Of a stretch of 64,000 nucleotides of DNA, positions 23,355 to 36,615 are shown piece by piece. The stretch is from the NCBI GenBank assembly GCA_037074705.1, contig CM073591.1, positions 83,928,032 to 83,992,031 on the forward strand, read 5' to 3'. Made by a program: the position numbers and the translations under genes. The DNA comes from Zhengitettix transpicula (taxonomy: Eukaryota; Arthropoda; Insecta; Orthoptera; Tetrigidae). The stretch's first letter is position 1, and each line of letters begins with the position of its first letter. The notes beneath the pieces are model-generated. The model searched no databases. It saw only the letters and a program-made list of their open reading frames with translations, and was not told where the DNA came from.

Positions 23355-26049
23355 CGCTATTGATTCGATGAATCAATGGGATCGTAAAGTGTTAATAAAT
23401 AGGTTTCCAATTGACTGCAAACTCCTTCCGTCGCTAAAGACGGTCAACAGTTCGTCAAGAAAAGTGTTAATATACTTCGGCTAAAATTTTGTTAAACCAT
23501 GGAAATACTTATAGGTTGTCTCTTAAATTGGTTCCACAATCCTCAAATTTCGTCGAGTTGAATCCCTTTGACTGAAGGCTAAGCAATAATATTTCGTTTA
23601 ATAGAATTTTCATAAATTAATTCAATGCTTTTATTTTTTATCGTAAAAAATCCTTAAAATTTATATTTAATTAACCTAGTTACTCTCATAAATCGTGTAT
23701 AGTTGCACCAAATTTCTGTCGCAAAAGAATTCTTTTTTAAGATTCAAAAATGAACTTATATGTAACTCATTAATCCGTAATTAATTGTTAAAAAAATTAC
23801 AGTAGTAGCTTCTTTTCCCGTTTTTCCCGTCACTATCTATGTGAAACAATTTCTTCTGTTCATGAATGAATAATTGCACCTTTGATCAATTTACACGTAG
23901 TATCCATTCTTCTTTGAAGTTCTAAAATTAGGTCGTGAAGAATTTGATCTAGTTACTTATTTCAGTCTTATACAATGGAGAAGTCTCGTGTCCAGCGGGG
24001 AATCGTCTAGGGTAGATCCGATGGGAGAGCTCCAGTGTACAATGCGGGGAGTCCCGGTCCGGTCGAGAATTTTCCATTTTGATCCGATAATAATTATTTT
24101 TAAAATTCAACTATTAATGCTATATTTAAATCATTTATTTGTAATTAATTGTCAAAAAACGTTTCAGGAGTAGTATCAGTACTTTGCGTAAAATCTAGTG
24201 GTTTTAGTTTGTCCTTACTTTACATGCATTAGGGGTATCCGAAAGTAATGTCATCTCCCTGCCATTGATTTCGGTTAATTATTTTTAAATATTTAAAACT
24301 ATGGGTTTTAACTATGTAAAACTCCTGTTTGTCAACTGAATACAGAATAAAGGGTGTTTCAAAAACTTGATTTTATTCTCATTGCACTACTGCTTGAACA
24401 GAGATTTTGTTCCCTTTGCGTTAAATCGGTTGTATGGCCCTTCTCTGAAGTGGCACTTGACATTCGCCATATGAAACAGTTATAACTTGGAATTCAGTCT
24501 GTCTAGTTTCCTTATATTTTTACGTGGCTCATTGCTGGTAGGCAAACAAAATAATTGGTGTCAAAAGTAGGTGAGAATTAATCTCATAGCTGCAGCCAAG
24601 AAGTAACAAAACGTATTAATTCTAAAAAAACTTTATACTGGAAAATAAGTTATTAGTAATTTGTTATAAAAATAGACTCAAGTCTTACAATGTAGAAAAT
24701 ATTATTAACAATAGTTTTAAGGAACACCCACAATGTTTTCATACCAAGTCTGCGCTAGTAAGAAGAATGTGCCGAGAGCGTTGACTATTTACGTCCCAGC
24801 AATGTGCCTTAAATTTCCTATCTCAGGAATTCCTGTGTGGATATACAAAATATATGAGGTTATTAAATATAAACGAACCATCTCATTGAAATCAAATATT
24901 TTGAAGTTTTAACTTATCGTATTGAAATAGACATGTATTTTTTCTTTTTTATCACATTTTTATAACATATATTGACATACATAATAAATATACATGACAT
25001 AAATAAACTAATATAATATAAAACTTTTTTATTTTGTGACGAAGAAGGAATATGCTAAATATTGTAAATTTTTATGCTACTCTAAATCATAATTGTCCTT
25101 TTAATTCCCATATAATGGAAAGGAAATTTGGACGCAATCAGAACTCTCAAGTGAATATTGAAGGTTAGTGTAGTGAAATGTATTGAAGTGAAGTGAAGTG
25201 ATAGTGTTTCGTTAATCAAACAGATTCAAAATAAACTTAAGTGAAATGATAACATAGTTGTCTTCTTAGAAAGTTAGACAATCTCCATTTTCAGATCGAT
25301 TTCTACTGTTCTGATTTTGAGGACAGAACAATATTTTTCTTATATATTGTAATATACCACTATTGTGGTACTCAATTCATAAATTTTAATTTTATTGAGT
25401 TATCGAGGTGATTTCTAATGCTGCTCAGTTTTGCTGTATTTCAACCGGTCTTACACATGGTATGACGTCACGTGCCTGACTGATTTTTATTTCGTGCGTC
25501 TTCGAATACGCAAATATTATTATTTGAAAAGTATTCAATTCTGTATTCAAAATTATATAAAAATTTAGAAAAATATAATAAATTTAATATCATATTTATT
25601 TTCCTTTTATATTGTTATTATTATAATTATATTGCGAGTTTTTCACGGAATAAATGAGTCGTTGTGTTTGTTTTCTTTGGGAAGAGAGAAAAAAGAATCG
25701 GAATAACTAATTGAGAGAACGTACGTGCAATCTCGTTTAGGAATATAATTATTTTTTTTAGGAGTTCCATTAATTTTGCCGGGACGCCTCGAATGCCAAT
25801 AACTGACATTAATTTCTTGTAAGGAAAGCAGTCGGAATTCATCCGGATCTCGGCACCAAGGACCGCAAGCGGAGATACTTATTTGGATCTTGGTTTCGTT
25901 TCTTTGTATATGCATAGTATAGTATATGCATAAGTTATTGTGTATTTATTATTATTGGGAACAATATACGTGAACTTTTTTGTTATCTATATTGTGTTTG
26001 TGTACCCTCTTTTCAAAATTTATCTTAAAAGGTTTTCAAGAAATTCAGG

Positions 26050-26130
26050 TCCGGTCTACGTGACTGCTCTACCACTGAACTGGATCGGGCAATTTTATTA
26101 TAATAACTATTGGGGCAGTCAACTGGCGGT
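26050..26130 (-). repeat. tRNA-like SINE head (A-box region)
   Basis: The minus strand reads ccagttcagtggtagagcag, a D-arm/A-box of the tRNA type, followed by a degraded downstream part. No complete cloverleaf is seen, so a tRNA-derived SINE remnant is likelier than a tRNA gene. Confidence 0.4.
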
Positions 26131-26141
26131 AAGGAGGGACG

Positions 26142-26146
<5 letters not shown>

Positions 26147-26182
<36 letters not shown>
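26147..26182. repeat. TA microsatellite
   Basis: Alternating A/T run of about 36 bases, which produces an artificial Ile-Tyr open frame. Confidence 0.9.
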
Positions 26183-26184
<2 letters not shown>

Positions 26185-26419
26185 TCAATTAATATAATTT
26201 TATATAAATATATAATTATAATTGAAATAATGTCCTTACGTCTACTCAATTTAGATAAAATATATTGTAATAATTAATAACAATATATTTAATCTTTTGA
26301 CAATAATTCAAGATGTGAATTATGTGGTGTTTTTAAATGAAAAGAACTATTACGTGAAAACTATTAAACAAGATTTATTAACAATTTTAAAACAAGTATT
26401 CAAATTACAAAATATTTGG

Positions 26420-27398
26420 GATCTCAGGGTCTTGAACTGGGTTTGATAATGGCAGAATTTATATAATCAAATCACAAAAATTACATTTACTTTATATGGG
26501 AATCAATGCGTCTGAACATAGACAAAATTTGTTGCTGAAGAAATAATACTAAAGATTGAATTTAAACAATTCCAATTTTTATCAAGAAATAAAGAATGAT
26601 CTGAATAATTAAAGAACTCATTTTATCGATAATTAAAGAACGATCTGACGTTTATCTTTTAAACGTGGTTTACAATGATTTTAAAGTTTTTTTGCTACTT
26701 ACGGCAGCCCAGGTCTCATTTTAACTTTTCGTGCACAATTTTGGGGATATCACTGATTCTAAGTACTCACAGACTCTAAATGTTCACAGACTCTAATTAG
26801 CGTAGTTTGTTAGTTGGTTTAAAATAAATTTGTCGATCCTCGATGATTTACTGCAACCTGGATTTGTAGATCTCGTGGATTTTTGTTGAAAATGCACCTC
26901 ATTGGTTTTGTCTGTTGACTGAAGACTAGTTCAGTTTCTGCATTTTTGATATAACAGCGTACTGGTTACTGGAACACTTTCTCGTTCTTTAAATTAGACC
27001 TTTCAGTCTTCACTGCTGACTGACAAAGATTGTTCAAGTTTTCGTGAATTAGAATTTTAATCTGTACATCTCGCCGTTTACTGCCCAACTGTTCGTTCTT
27101 TTACTGCGTTCTACTTGCTGTCCGCTGCCCAACTGTTCGTTCTTTTACTGTGTTCTACTTGCTGTCTGCTGCCCAACTGTTCGTTCTTTTACTGTGTTCT
27201 ACTTGCTGTCCGCTGCCCAACTGTTCGTTCGTCTCGTAAATTTTGAGCGCGTAAAACCCTCTCGACCGATCAACAATACTTTCTTTGCATTGCCGGTTTG
27301 TCGCGGCGTCCGCTATATCCACCAATAATGAGTTTTCTACAATTCAACTTCTCAATTAGAACAATGCCTTAATTACCAATTACTACAATATATATTTA
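26420..27398. repeat. Three-copy dispersed repeat, copy A (with 44-bp array)
   Basis: It shares with 45885-46590 and 54305-54915 the start (ctcagg-g-c..aactgggtttgataat), a middle (atcgttt/ttacaa..ttt..aagttttgttact-like) and an end near tacaatatat. This copy is longer because of the tandem array at 27081-27231. Confidence 0.55.
27081..27231. repeat. 44-bp tandem array, about 3.4 units
   Basis: Units begin ctgcccaactgttcgttctt at 27081, 27125, 27169 and 27213 (partial). They differ at one or two positions (ctgcg/ctgtg, tccg/tctg). Confidence 0.95.
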
Positions 27399-27399
27399 T

Positions 27400-30300
27400 T
27401 GATTGGAATTTCATGTGTCTGCCGACGGGAAAAATGCCCATTTATTGATTAAATACATACATATTTTTATAATATTTTTAGTTTTTATCAACGAATATCG
27501 TAGGTAAAAACTTTTAATATTTTCCAAATGGATTGAAAGGAGTTGTTACACATTGTATCTTTTCTGTTGGAGAATTCACGAACACTGTGTGAATGTTTCG
27601 ATAACCGAAACCGTTCAAAGTAATATTTTATGGACTCATCAACTAAGGTCTGCAAAATTACAAGAATTATGTAATTTCAACTTTACAATGCTACTGTAGA
27701 ATTTGTGGTACAATAGTTTAATAAAATCTCAACACTAAAGATTAAATTACTTTAAATTAAATTATAAATTTCTCATCTTTACGCTATTCGATCCACAAAT
27801 AACGACCGAATGTATCCTGCTTTTTCCTGCAAACCAAATATTTGAGTTTGGTAACTTAAATTGAAAGGTCAGTTTTTGACATTTAGCAGATGTGGCCATT
27901 TGATAATGATATATGTTTACCCCCAAGTCAGGAAAAGTTCTGAAGGTCAATAATTCACAACAAGTTTAATGTAAAATAATCTGCTTTATTGTCTACAATG
28001 GCATTGAAATAAATACAAATTGAAAAACACTACGTCTCGTACCTAATTTTAAACATCATCAGGTGAACGTAATAAGAGTTTTAAAACATGTTATAATTAT
28101 TTGACCAACTAATTAAATATCGAAAACACTTTATAAATTCTACGTTATTGAATAAATTTTTATCACAAAAATTAATTATTAAGGTTTCATCTTTTGTGAA
28201 CATTGAGGCGTATATTTGATATTCAACTTGTTCTGACTTATTGACCTGTATAGTTATTTAATTTTTTATTATACTTCAGATAATATTTAAATTTTATTTT
28301 TATTACTGTTGTGCTTATTGTTCTTCAACGTACGCTCCTCAATATTATCAAACATTTTTGTGATGCGCTTTATAAATTTTGATATTCGTGAAAATTCTCG
28401 ATTTAATCTTAATATGAATAAAAGAGGAATACGATTTTTTTAAATCGCTCGAATAAAATTAATACTCTAAAAACGCGTAAAGGAAATCTGACATTTTTTA
28501 AATTAAGGTGAATATATTCTGCGTCTCAGTAAATGCACAATTATCTTAAATTTTCTTATAATATTCGTAAAAAATTAATAAACTTAACTGAATGCAGCTT
28601 AAATATTTAGAGGTTCCCATCAATTTCTTTCACTTCCAGAAACTTAATGCAGAGTTCTCTGTAGCTAAATATATGTAGAATTTGTAGAGGCAACTAACAG
28701 GACTGCACGAAAGCCAACGGTTTTCGTCGCAGGTAACAATCTAACTCTTAAGTGTAGGTTATATCGTTCAAGCTGGACAGACAGAAAATGGCGAGCACGA
28801 GTCACATAACTTGAACTCATATTAACATAGCTCAAAGTAAAACGTCGCCTAAGCTGAGTTTACGAGATCAGTATGCTCAAACCAGAAAGATACGACGGAG
28901 GGTCTCCGTTCATTACCTAATACATTTTCAGTGTAGAATAACTTGAGTTTGATAACAACTAAAAGTTTACTTTTCATTTTTTCGTGTGTCAAGTTATGAT
29001 GCGTATTAAATGCTTGCCATTGGGAAACGTTACGGTCCTTCCACAACTTACAGAATCTTCGGCGAATAGAAAGTTATGTAGCCAAATTAAATATTTTCTT
29101 TTAACTTTCGCAAAACATATTTTATTACTATACAAGATCTGAATGTATCGTGTGAGACTCCTGGTAAAGCAATCCTGAAATCGTTTTGTAGAAAATATAA
29201 ATCATGGACTAGGACATTTGAAATTGATATCTACTCTTGAGTAGAGTCTTCTCTACGGCATGTTAATGTTATGATGTGTTATCATATCAACTAAAATTAT
29301 ATCAAGCGCAGTTATATCCTACTTTACTAAAAAAATGAAAATACGACATATAATGTTCGTGACCCTATAAGAATGAAAATCTTCATCGATGATAGTTTTT
29401 AGTAACGTATTGAGAATATTTATCGTTCAATGTGAAGTAGTGCTACGATTTACGAATTAAATTATATATGTATTGTAATGAATTATTTTATTAGTCTGAG
29501 TATTTTATATTAAAGAAAAAAAAATTATTGACCATTAAAAAAATTTGTAATAAGTTTATTAAAATAAGCACGAAAATCTCTGATCTCAGGCACCTGTGGA
29601 TTACGTAGCAGAGATTAGCTGACTGCACCAAATACGTACTGCCTATTCAAGTGTTCTGTTGGAGATCCCGGATTTTCCTATTTTGAATCCTGCAGCTGGA
29701 TGGAGCGTCTCGGTCCTTGTTCTCCAATATTCGGCGGATGGCCTCGTACAACCAGTTGATAGGCAGGTGGATTAACTGTATGCTTTTCCCCTACTCGGAT
29801 AAGCATACACTTCGGGATCCAATCACCAAACGTTCTTTCTGCCAACTCTTTCCACGTCCTTCTAACACTCTCCTTGACGTCTTTATTTCTACTGTTCTCC
29901 TCAACGTCTTTATTGCAACTCCTCAAAATCTCTCCTCCTCCCCGGAGCTGGACGTTTTCCCGCCCTTAGCGTCACGGGATTTTGTTGTTCTTAGCCGCAT
30001 GGAATTTTCCCGTGGGCCGATGTACACTACCCTGGTATTAAAATAGCCACGTGCGGCTACCTGGGACGCTACAGGACGACGTCTCGAATTGGGAAACAAA
30101 AGAATTCTCCAAACTTCAGCAAACAACATTTCCGAAGATAAAGCAAAATTAAATTAAAATACGCGTGTTACATAATGCGCGTTACAGTATTAACATACCA
30201 AGATTTACAAAATTTTAATTTTCAAAACAATACATATTCATGAAACTCGTGTAACACTGCTGGTGGCTTGGATGAGTGTGACAGGAAATTTGAAGGACTT

Positions 30301-31765
30301 GTCACGATAGGAAAGATGATAGGTTATTGAATATTCTTCAGATTGAATAGTATAGGGTTATAAGTTGATTGGTTGATTTGAGCGTTGCTCAAGGAATTAC
30401 TTCAAGACTTAATAGCGAAGAATTTATTCTTAGGTGCAGTCTTATTGAGAATGAAATGTATTGGAAGGAAGAAGAAGGCAGAATTAGAAGATGCCCCCGG
30501 GCTTTAGCTTCTATCGTTACTCCATCTCATCCCACAGACTTGGTTACAGTTCTTCGCCAAGTTTCACTGCCCTTGTGGACTCCTTAAGAACGTAGTTCCT
30601 TCAGAAAGTTCGGTGCCATGTTGTTCTCGGAGGTCAAGTTCTTCTGGTCTGGTTAATCACTGCAGTTCTTCATGAGGTCACCCTAATCAAAGTGAGATGT
30701 ATTGAGGATAAATAGACGGAATCCACTATCCGCAACGATGTGCCCTTGTAATATTGTCCCCGTCAAAACTTATGAGACCAGAAATAGGTTTTTAATAAAT
30801 TTTTATAGCAAGAGTACGGAAAGGGTCATGCTGAATATAAATAGGTATGAAAATCCAGCGTCGAGAGAAAGAAATCTAGGATAGGAAATAGGAAAGATGA
30901 TACGTATCGAGTTTTGGTCCAGAGACTTGAACAAATCAGAAAACGCTGGGAAGTTAAGGATAAAGTTTTATAAAGATAAAAAGACTCAATTGTAGAGAGT
31001 CCAGGAACTTTTACACCACGAAAGCAGTCAAAAGACTAAATTGTAGAATGGCTTTCGAGTGTCTCCCTTCCCGACTGCAGAGGTATTTACATGTAGGCAG
31101 GTGACCAGTTAAAAAGTTCAGATCAGCTCTTGTGTGTGGTCTGCAGTTATCACTGGGTTTATACGGAGTTTGCAAAGTAATTCGAAACGGGTGGCAAAAT
31201 GTCGAGCTGTCGGGTAACCATAACCACGCCACATCATCCGTTCCCGTCTAGACGGTTTCCCTCTACTGAGACGTCACCTGTGGCGTTAAATTCTCAAGAA
31301 TAAAATGTAATGTTCAAAAATAAAAATTAATAAGACTCGATCACATTTGACTTGAACTGAAAATATCTAATGATTCGTCGTTTTTCATATCGTCAATTTT
31401 TACTTTGATCTATTTTGAGCAACTAAATTTGCCTACTACCTTCCGTATGTCTGAAAGTATTAATAATATATAGTTTTTAACGAAACAGTGCTAAATAATT
31501 GAGTTAAAATGTTTCCAGCAGGAAATGATCAATTACCTTCTTGTGGAATAGGTTCACTTCCTTCTCGACTCCAATAAGCTGCATGCAGACGGAAGCCCCA
31601 AGTAAAGAGGATTATTAGGACTCACGCTATTTAATCTTCAACGCGTGGTAAGAGGCAGATGTGATGTTCCCAAGCAAAACGTCTTACAAGAATACTGTTT
31701 TCTGAGATCCATAAAACTAACCCGAGAGAGAAAAAATGATGTAAATATTTTTTCCCTTCAAAATT
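27400..31765. other. Intergenic, AT-rich with a few balanced-composition patches
   Basis: At 29678-30129 overlapping open stretches occur on both strands (109 codons on +, 82 and 68 on -) in GC-richer sequence. The minus frame has a repeated acidic/basic pattern (CNKDVEENSRNKDVKESVRR). No family was recognised. At 31011-31232 a minus frame contains RADLNFLTGHLPTCKYL, faintly like the LTGH segment near the C-terminus of LINE polymerases. A degraded CTGATGA-type repeat end lies at 27960-28070. Nothing else is seen. Confidence 0.4.
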
Positions 31766-31769
31766 ATCT

Positions 31770-31970
31770 CTGCACGACCTGCCTGATTATTTCTAGGGTT
31801 TATCCTGCATTTTAGGTAAATGCCTGGTAGGATCCTTAAACCATAGCCCGGTGTCCCTAATTAACACTTATATACCTTCGTCTACCTTTCCGCATCCCCT
31901 CTTTCAAATCCCTTCCTATGCCATTAAAGGGGAGTTTCCACCACATAGCCTGTTACTCTAAAAAATAGTT
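31770..31970 (+). repeat. Retroposon family copy 9 (5'-truncated)
   Basis: The forward 3' part runs from cctgcctgattatttctagg to tagcctgttactctaaaaaa. Confidence 0.85.
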
Positions 31971-32561
31971 ATGAAATAAAACAAGAAAATGTTGATACTT
32001 TGAGTTTAATTTATAAATAAAACGCTCCTACTGGGTAAATATTACACTCCTTCTGATGGCGAATTTCAGGCTGAGAAATGAAACTTTGGCTTACCGTAAA
32101 CATAAACGAAACAGAAACATTCGCTTACCTACATCTTGGAGCATTATGTTTTCTTGGAAATAATTGGAACAGTTTTCGAAATCTACCATCAAAGAAGTGG
32201 AATTACCAAGTATTACATCAGGGAAGTCATAAAAAATATTCGTCCTTTGATTAAAGGAGGTGTTAAGTTGAGTTCATTGACCCAAAACTCATACAAATAA
32301 TGAGAAGCAATTCATATTCATTGCTAAATAACAATTCTCAAAGTTTAACTCTCTAAACTTGTATATCAGTGAGACTATTGTAAAATAAATTGAATTAATA
32401 CTGCTGTAAAATTTGGTTAGTATGTAATCTCCAGAATGTTATAGAATACTTAGACCAAAATATTATTTCATTACCAATAACATGAATGACGATTTCCAAT
32501 CATAAATGTAACTGAAAATAGTTTTCATCTAAATTGATTTCATAGAGAAATAATTTGTATT

Positions 32562-33040
32562 ATTTTTTTAGGGTAATCCACATGGTGGCAACTCCCCTTT
32601 AATAGCATAGGAAGGGACTTGAAAGGGGGGATGCGGAAGGGTAGAGGAAGGTAGCCAAGGGTTAACTAGGGTCCCCAGGCTATGGTTTAAGGATCATTCC
32701 CGGCAATTCGCCTTGAAGTGATGCAGGGAAACCCCTAGAAAAACCTGCATCTGGTAGGTCGGGCATTTGGTACTTGTCCCACGCCCTTCCGAGGGCGTGA
32801 GAGGGGTTTACTGTGGGGTCGCAGCTTACCCCTCGACCTGCCTTAACCGGTTTAAGAGGCAGCTGGCCGACTATTCCAATAGGAATAGCGCACAACTCTT
32901 ATCGTATGCCCAAGGTCTGCGACCCCGGAACATACACCTCTCAAAACAGGCCGAAGTGCCTCGGCATGTGAGAACCTTAGTTCAAAATAACCAGAGAGAT
33001 GTGAAGGCATCCCCAAAGGTAGCCTCCGCCAGAGCTCTCC
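32562..33040 (-). repeat. Retroposon family copy 10, full subfamily length with target duplication
   Basis: The reverse copy runs from the T-tail (tttttttagggtaatccac) to ccgccagagctctcc. It is flanked by agaaataatttgtatt (32546-32561) and agaaataatttctatt (33041-33056), a 16-base target duplication with one mismatch. Confidence 0.88.
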
Positions 33041-33052
33041 AGAAATAATTTC

Positions 33053-33180
33053 TATTTTTTTTTTTAGGGCAACAGGCTACATGAGGGTAATCCACTTTGG
33101 GCAACTCCCCTTTAATAGCATAGGAAGGGATTAGAAAGGGGGGATGCGGAAGGGTTGAGGAAGGTAGCCAAGGGTTAAAC
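33053..33180 (-). repeat. Retroposon family copy 11 (truncated, in tandem)
   Basis: The T-tail begins inside the right target duplication of copy 10. The copy reads agggcaacaggctacatgag and stops at gccaagggtta. Confidence 0.85.
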
Positions 33181-33184
33181 ATTT

Positions 33185-34865
33185 GGTTAATGAAACGACT
33201 GCCAAATTATCACCTTACGTGCCAATTCTTGAATTCGGAGTGCACGGGGCCTGGGAACCGGTTTTTTTATTGACTTTTTAACGAAATTTTAAACAGTATA
33301 TATGCTAAATTGGTGTCAATACTAAATTAAACAATGATAGAATCGTAAAAAACTTTCTTATTGCGCTGTTATGGAAACGTCAAATATCCAATTAATTAAA
33401 CTTAAAGTATAGGAACAATCATTTAGACTACAATTATCAACCATACTTCTGTAATGCTTTTAAATATCTATTTCAGAAGCTACACAAAATTATCTATATA
33501 GTGATTTGCATTATATTATCCAGAAAATATATAAAACTGTATATTTGAATTAACATAAAAAAGTCTTACAAAACAAATCGAAAAATATTCAACTATTTTT
33601 GATGACTCCTTATTACAACGCCTGGTCCATTGACAAGACCCTTTGATTAAAATTTATCTGATGCACCAAACGTCCATATATAAAAATAATATGACATTAA
33701 ATTTAAATTGAATTTATGTAATAGGAAAACGGGTAATAAAGTTTTAACATTAGCAGTCAGAAAATTCATATTTCTATCCTCTCTCGTAGAAAGCCTATTC
33801 CGCTGACCTCATCTGCATGGTTTAGTGTGTGACCGCAGAAACGACCGCAAATTGTTTGGTAAAATTCTACGTGTACCAGCAAATATTTTAACTTGACACA
33901 GTTGAAATCGCTATCAAATGTCAGAAAAATAGAGAATCAGGGTATATAGACAAGACCAGAGAGAAACTGCACCTGACAACTAACTGCAAAATGTTTAATT
34001 AAAGTGGCGCTCGACTACAAAAAAATCGGGGAAATCAAGCTTTAAGCATCCATAGACGTGTTGCATCCTGATTCTCTGAGTTCTTATATAAAATATTTGA
34101 TCTCCCTAGAAACGACCCTTTCTTGACTTAAGAACACAATTTTTTTCGTAGTCATCGAACTGACGACTAAAGTTATGTTTCACACAATATATTAGTTAAC
34201 ATGGGTATGCAATATGAAAAAAAAATTATTGTAATATGATTACGAAATTTCTGTGTCCTGTCAATCTAATTAATTTTTAAATACATTCGGACAACTTTGG
34301 TTGAGGAATTTAATATATAACAATTTTATTTAAAAAAGTGAACCTAAGAATTATTATTATTATAATTTTATTTGTTTAAAGTCGCGTCAACAAAATTATC
34401 CTTGGCGACTGTACACGATTAACACATAGTAAGCATTATAAAAAATATTTAAAATATTAATAATTCAAAATTATGTTGACATCTCAAATGAAGCATAAAT
34501 TCACTATTCGGTTTAACGTATTCTTCAAGTTCTCAGCACCACAATGAATTTTGAAAATAAACCATACATGCAGTTTGTTTCAGAAAATATAATTTAACTA
34601 CATATTTAATTTATTTGTACGAATATTACTATAGCCGTAATTAATTTCTGTGATAAGGTTGGTCGAAGTTAAATATTCCCCAAACATCCTCAAATGATTA
34701 AATAACTGAATTAGTATCGATTTATTTGTCCGAATCTCCAAATAGTCCAATTTTGGCACATTCCTCTCAACCAACCCTAGTCACGATTTTCTCGGCTACC
34801 TCCCCCCGTCTCAACTTTCTCTCCGCACAGTATTTAAGAGGAAGAAGAAGATATAGACAGACTAT
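33185..34865. other. Intergenic, nothing recognised
   Basis: AT-rich sequence without genes, repeats of the listed families or structured RNA that I could recognise. Confidence 0.5.
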
Positions 34866-34871
34866 ATATAT

Positions 34872-35262
34872 AGGGTAATCCACATAGAGATCTTATAGCA
34901 TAGGAAAGGGACTGAAGGGGGGATATGGGAAGGAAGAGGAAGGAATCCAAAGGTTAACATGGAATCCCAGGCTTTAGCTTAAGAATCATACCCGAATATT
35001 CGCCCAAAATTGATGGACGGAAAAATCCTAAAATGACCTGCATCAGGTAGGTCGGGCTTTTTTCGGATGCTGGAAGAGGGGTTTGCTATGGGGATGCATC
35101 ATTTCCTTCTCCGTGCCATGACAGTTTAGGAGGCAGCTGCCCAAATATTCCAATAGGAATAGCGGACAACTCTTACCGTATGCCCGAGGTGTGTGACCCC
35201 CGAACATACACAACTCAAATCAGACCGATCTACCTCGTTCTTGTGGGAACCTTACTTCCTTA
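34872..35262 (-). repeat. Retroposon family copy 12, left half of second head-to-head pair
   Basis: The reverse copy runs from agggtaatccacatagagat to cgttcttgtgggaacctt, with an internal deletion near tttttcggatgctgg. Confidence 0.8.
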
Positions 35263-35460
35263 GTAACGGATGCAGGTTTTCTGTATTTTTTCCTGCATCA
35301 CTTTTATGAGGTTGCCGGGTAAGATCCTTAAACTAAAACCTGCCTATATCTACCCTTCCGCTTCGCCCTCGCCCGTTTCCAATCCCTTCCTATGCTATTA
35401 AAGGGGACTTGCCACCACGTGATTACCCTCATGTAGCCTGTTACACTAAATAAAATAAAA
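35263..35460 (+). repeat. Retroposon family copy 13, right half of second head-to-head pair
   Basis: The forward 3' part runs from gatgcaggttttctgtattt to tagcctgttacactaaataa, with a TAAA-type tail. Confidence 0.82.
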
Positions 35461-35988
35461 TAGTGAATAAAATGACACTTCGCTGAAAAATACAACGAAA
35501 GGTTGGGATAAAACATAAATTTAGGTTGTAATGGAAAGTATGGTTTAATATGTCTAGTACCAATAATGTTCACGTAACTGTCAGATTAACGCGAAATGTG
35601 CATGGAAAATCGCAGGTCAAGTAAAGATTAAATAATGAAATTGACTATGGTAACAAATAGGATGTACATAACAAACAAGTAAGATACGGAATTAATAATA
35701 ATTATTATGAAAATTTAGGTGATAATAATGGCAGGAAATGGTTGATTACAACGATTCTAAACGTAAAATTTTCTAGCACGAAAATATTGCGTGGGGTTGG
35801 GTCATTTGGATCCATTTAACGTTACTATAAAAGGAAGACCGTAAACACAATTTGAGGCTGCGCCGGCCAATAGAACTAACCATTTTTACTTATTGCCGTA
35901 CATGATCGAACATATTTTGTTACGGAATTTTACGCTCTCCTGGTGCTGTCAGACATGAAAGTCGCGAGGTAGGTCTTAATTAATTGGC

Positions 35989-35995
<7 letters not shown>

Positions 35996-36023
<28 letters not shown>
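35996..36023. repeat. TA microsatellite
   Basis: Alternating A/T run. Confidence 0.85.
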
Positions 36024-36027
<4 letters not shown>

Positions 36028-36615
36028 CGTTTCTCTAATGAGTTCCTTGTATCGCCTATATACACCTTCCTACAGTATTCAAGTTGTACTATATTTCTAA
36101 TAGAAATATAAAAGCTTGGGTACTGGAATAGGTGACTATTTTAAACTGAGAACCTTTTTCTTGCTGGTCCCAACATAAACTTAAGTCGAATAAATTAAAT
36201 TTAAAAACATTCAGATTGGTAAGTGTATAAATAAGAATGTAATTGAATTATTTTTTAAATCCTAAAAAATATATTTTTATTACATAAGAAACAGGGAGAT
36301 GGAGTGAAAGGAATTAAAATAATTCCTGAGACTCCCTCCCGTAAATAATTTAGAAAAATACAAGGGAAATTTCAAGTGAAGATATCAGAAATTAAATTAA
36401 AGTTACAAATAATTGTGTAATGAAAACATTAAAAAATAAAAATAATTGAAATATAAGGACCTGTAAATAGTTAATATTTATTAATAACGTCACTGACAAA
36501 GGGAATTCTAGAAAAAAAAAAATTTATTAATAATATGGTACCAATATGAATCAAGGAATAATAGGGAAGATATTGGAAGTTAAAATGAAAAAAATTACGT
36601 CTGATTGAAATTAAA

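Larger units (their letters stand above)
20300..26400. other. Intergenic, AT-rich
   Basis: Apart from the open frame at 22962-23354, the tRNA-like head near 26.1 kb and TA microsatellites, I recognise nothing. The 20412-20621 open stretch shows no motif and no splice or promoter support. Confidence 0.5.

Noticed and set aside
25940..26197. 85-codon frame ending in an Ile-Tyr run
   Set aside because: The tail is a TA microsatellite and the rest overlaps a tRNA-like SINE head.
27081..27231. CRISPR-like array
   Set aside because: Units are contiguous 44-bp tandem repeats without spacers, in a eukaryotic context.
31011..31232. Minus-strand frame with LTGHLPTCKYL, resembling a LINE polymerase tail
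   Set aside because: The match is one short word; the following cysteine/histidine motif and upstream polymerase domains are absent.
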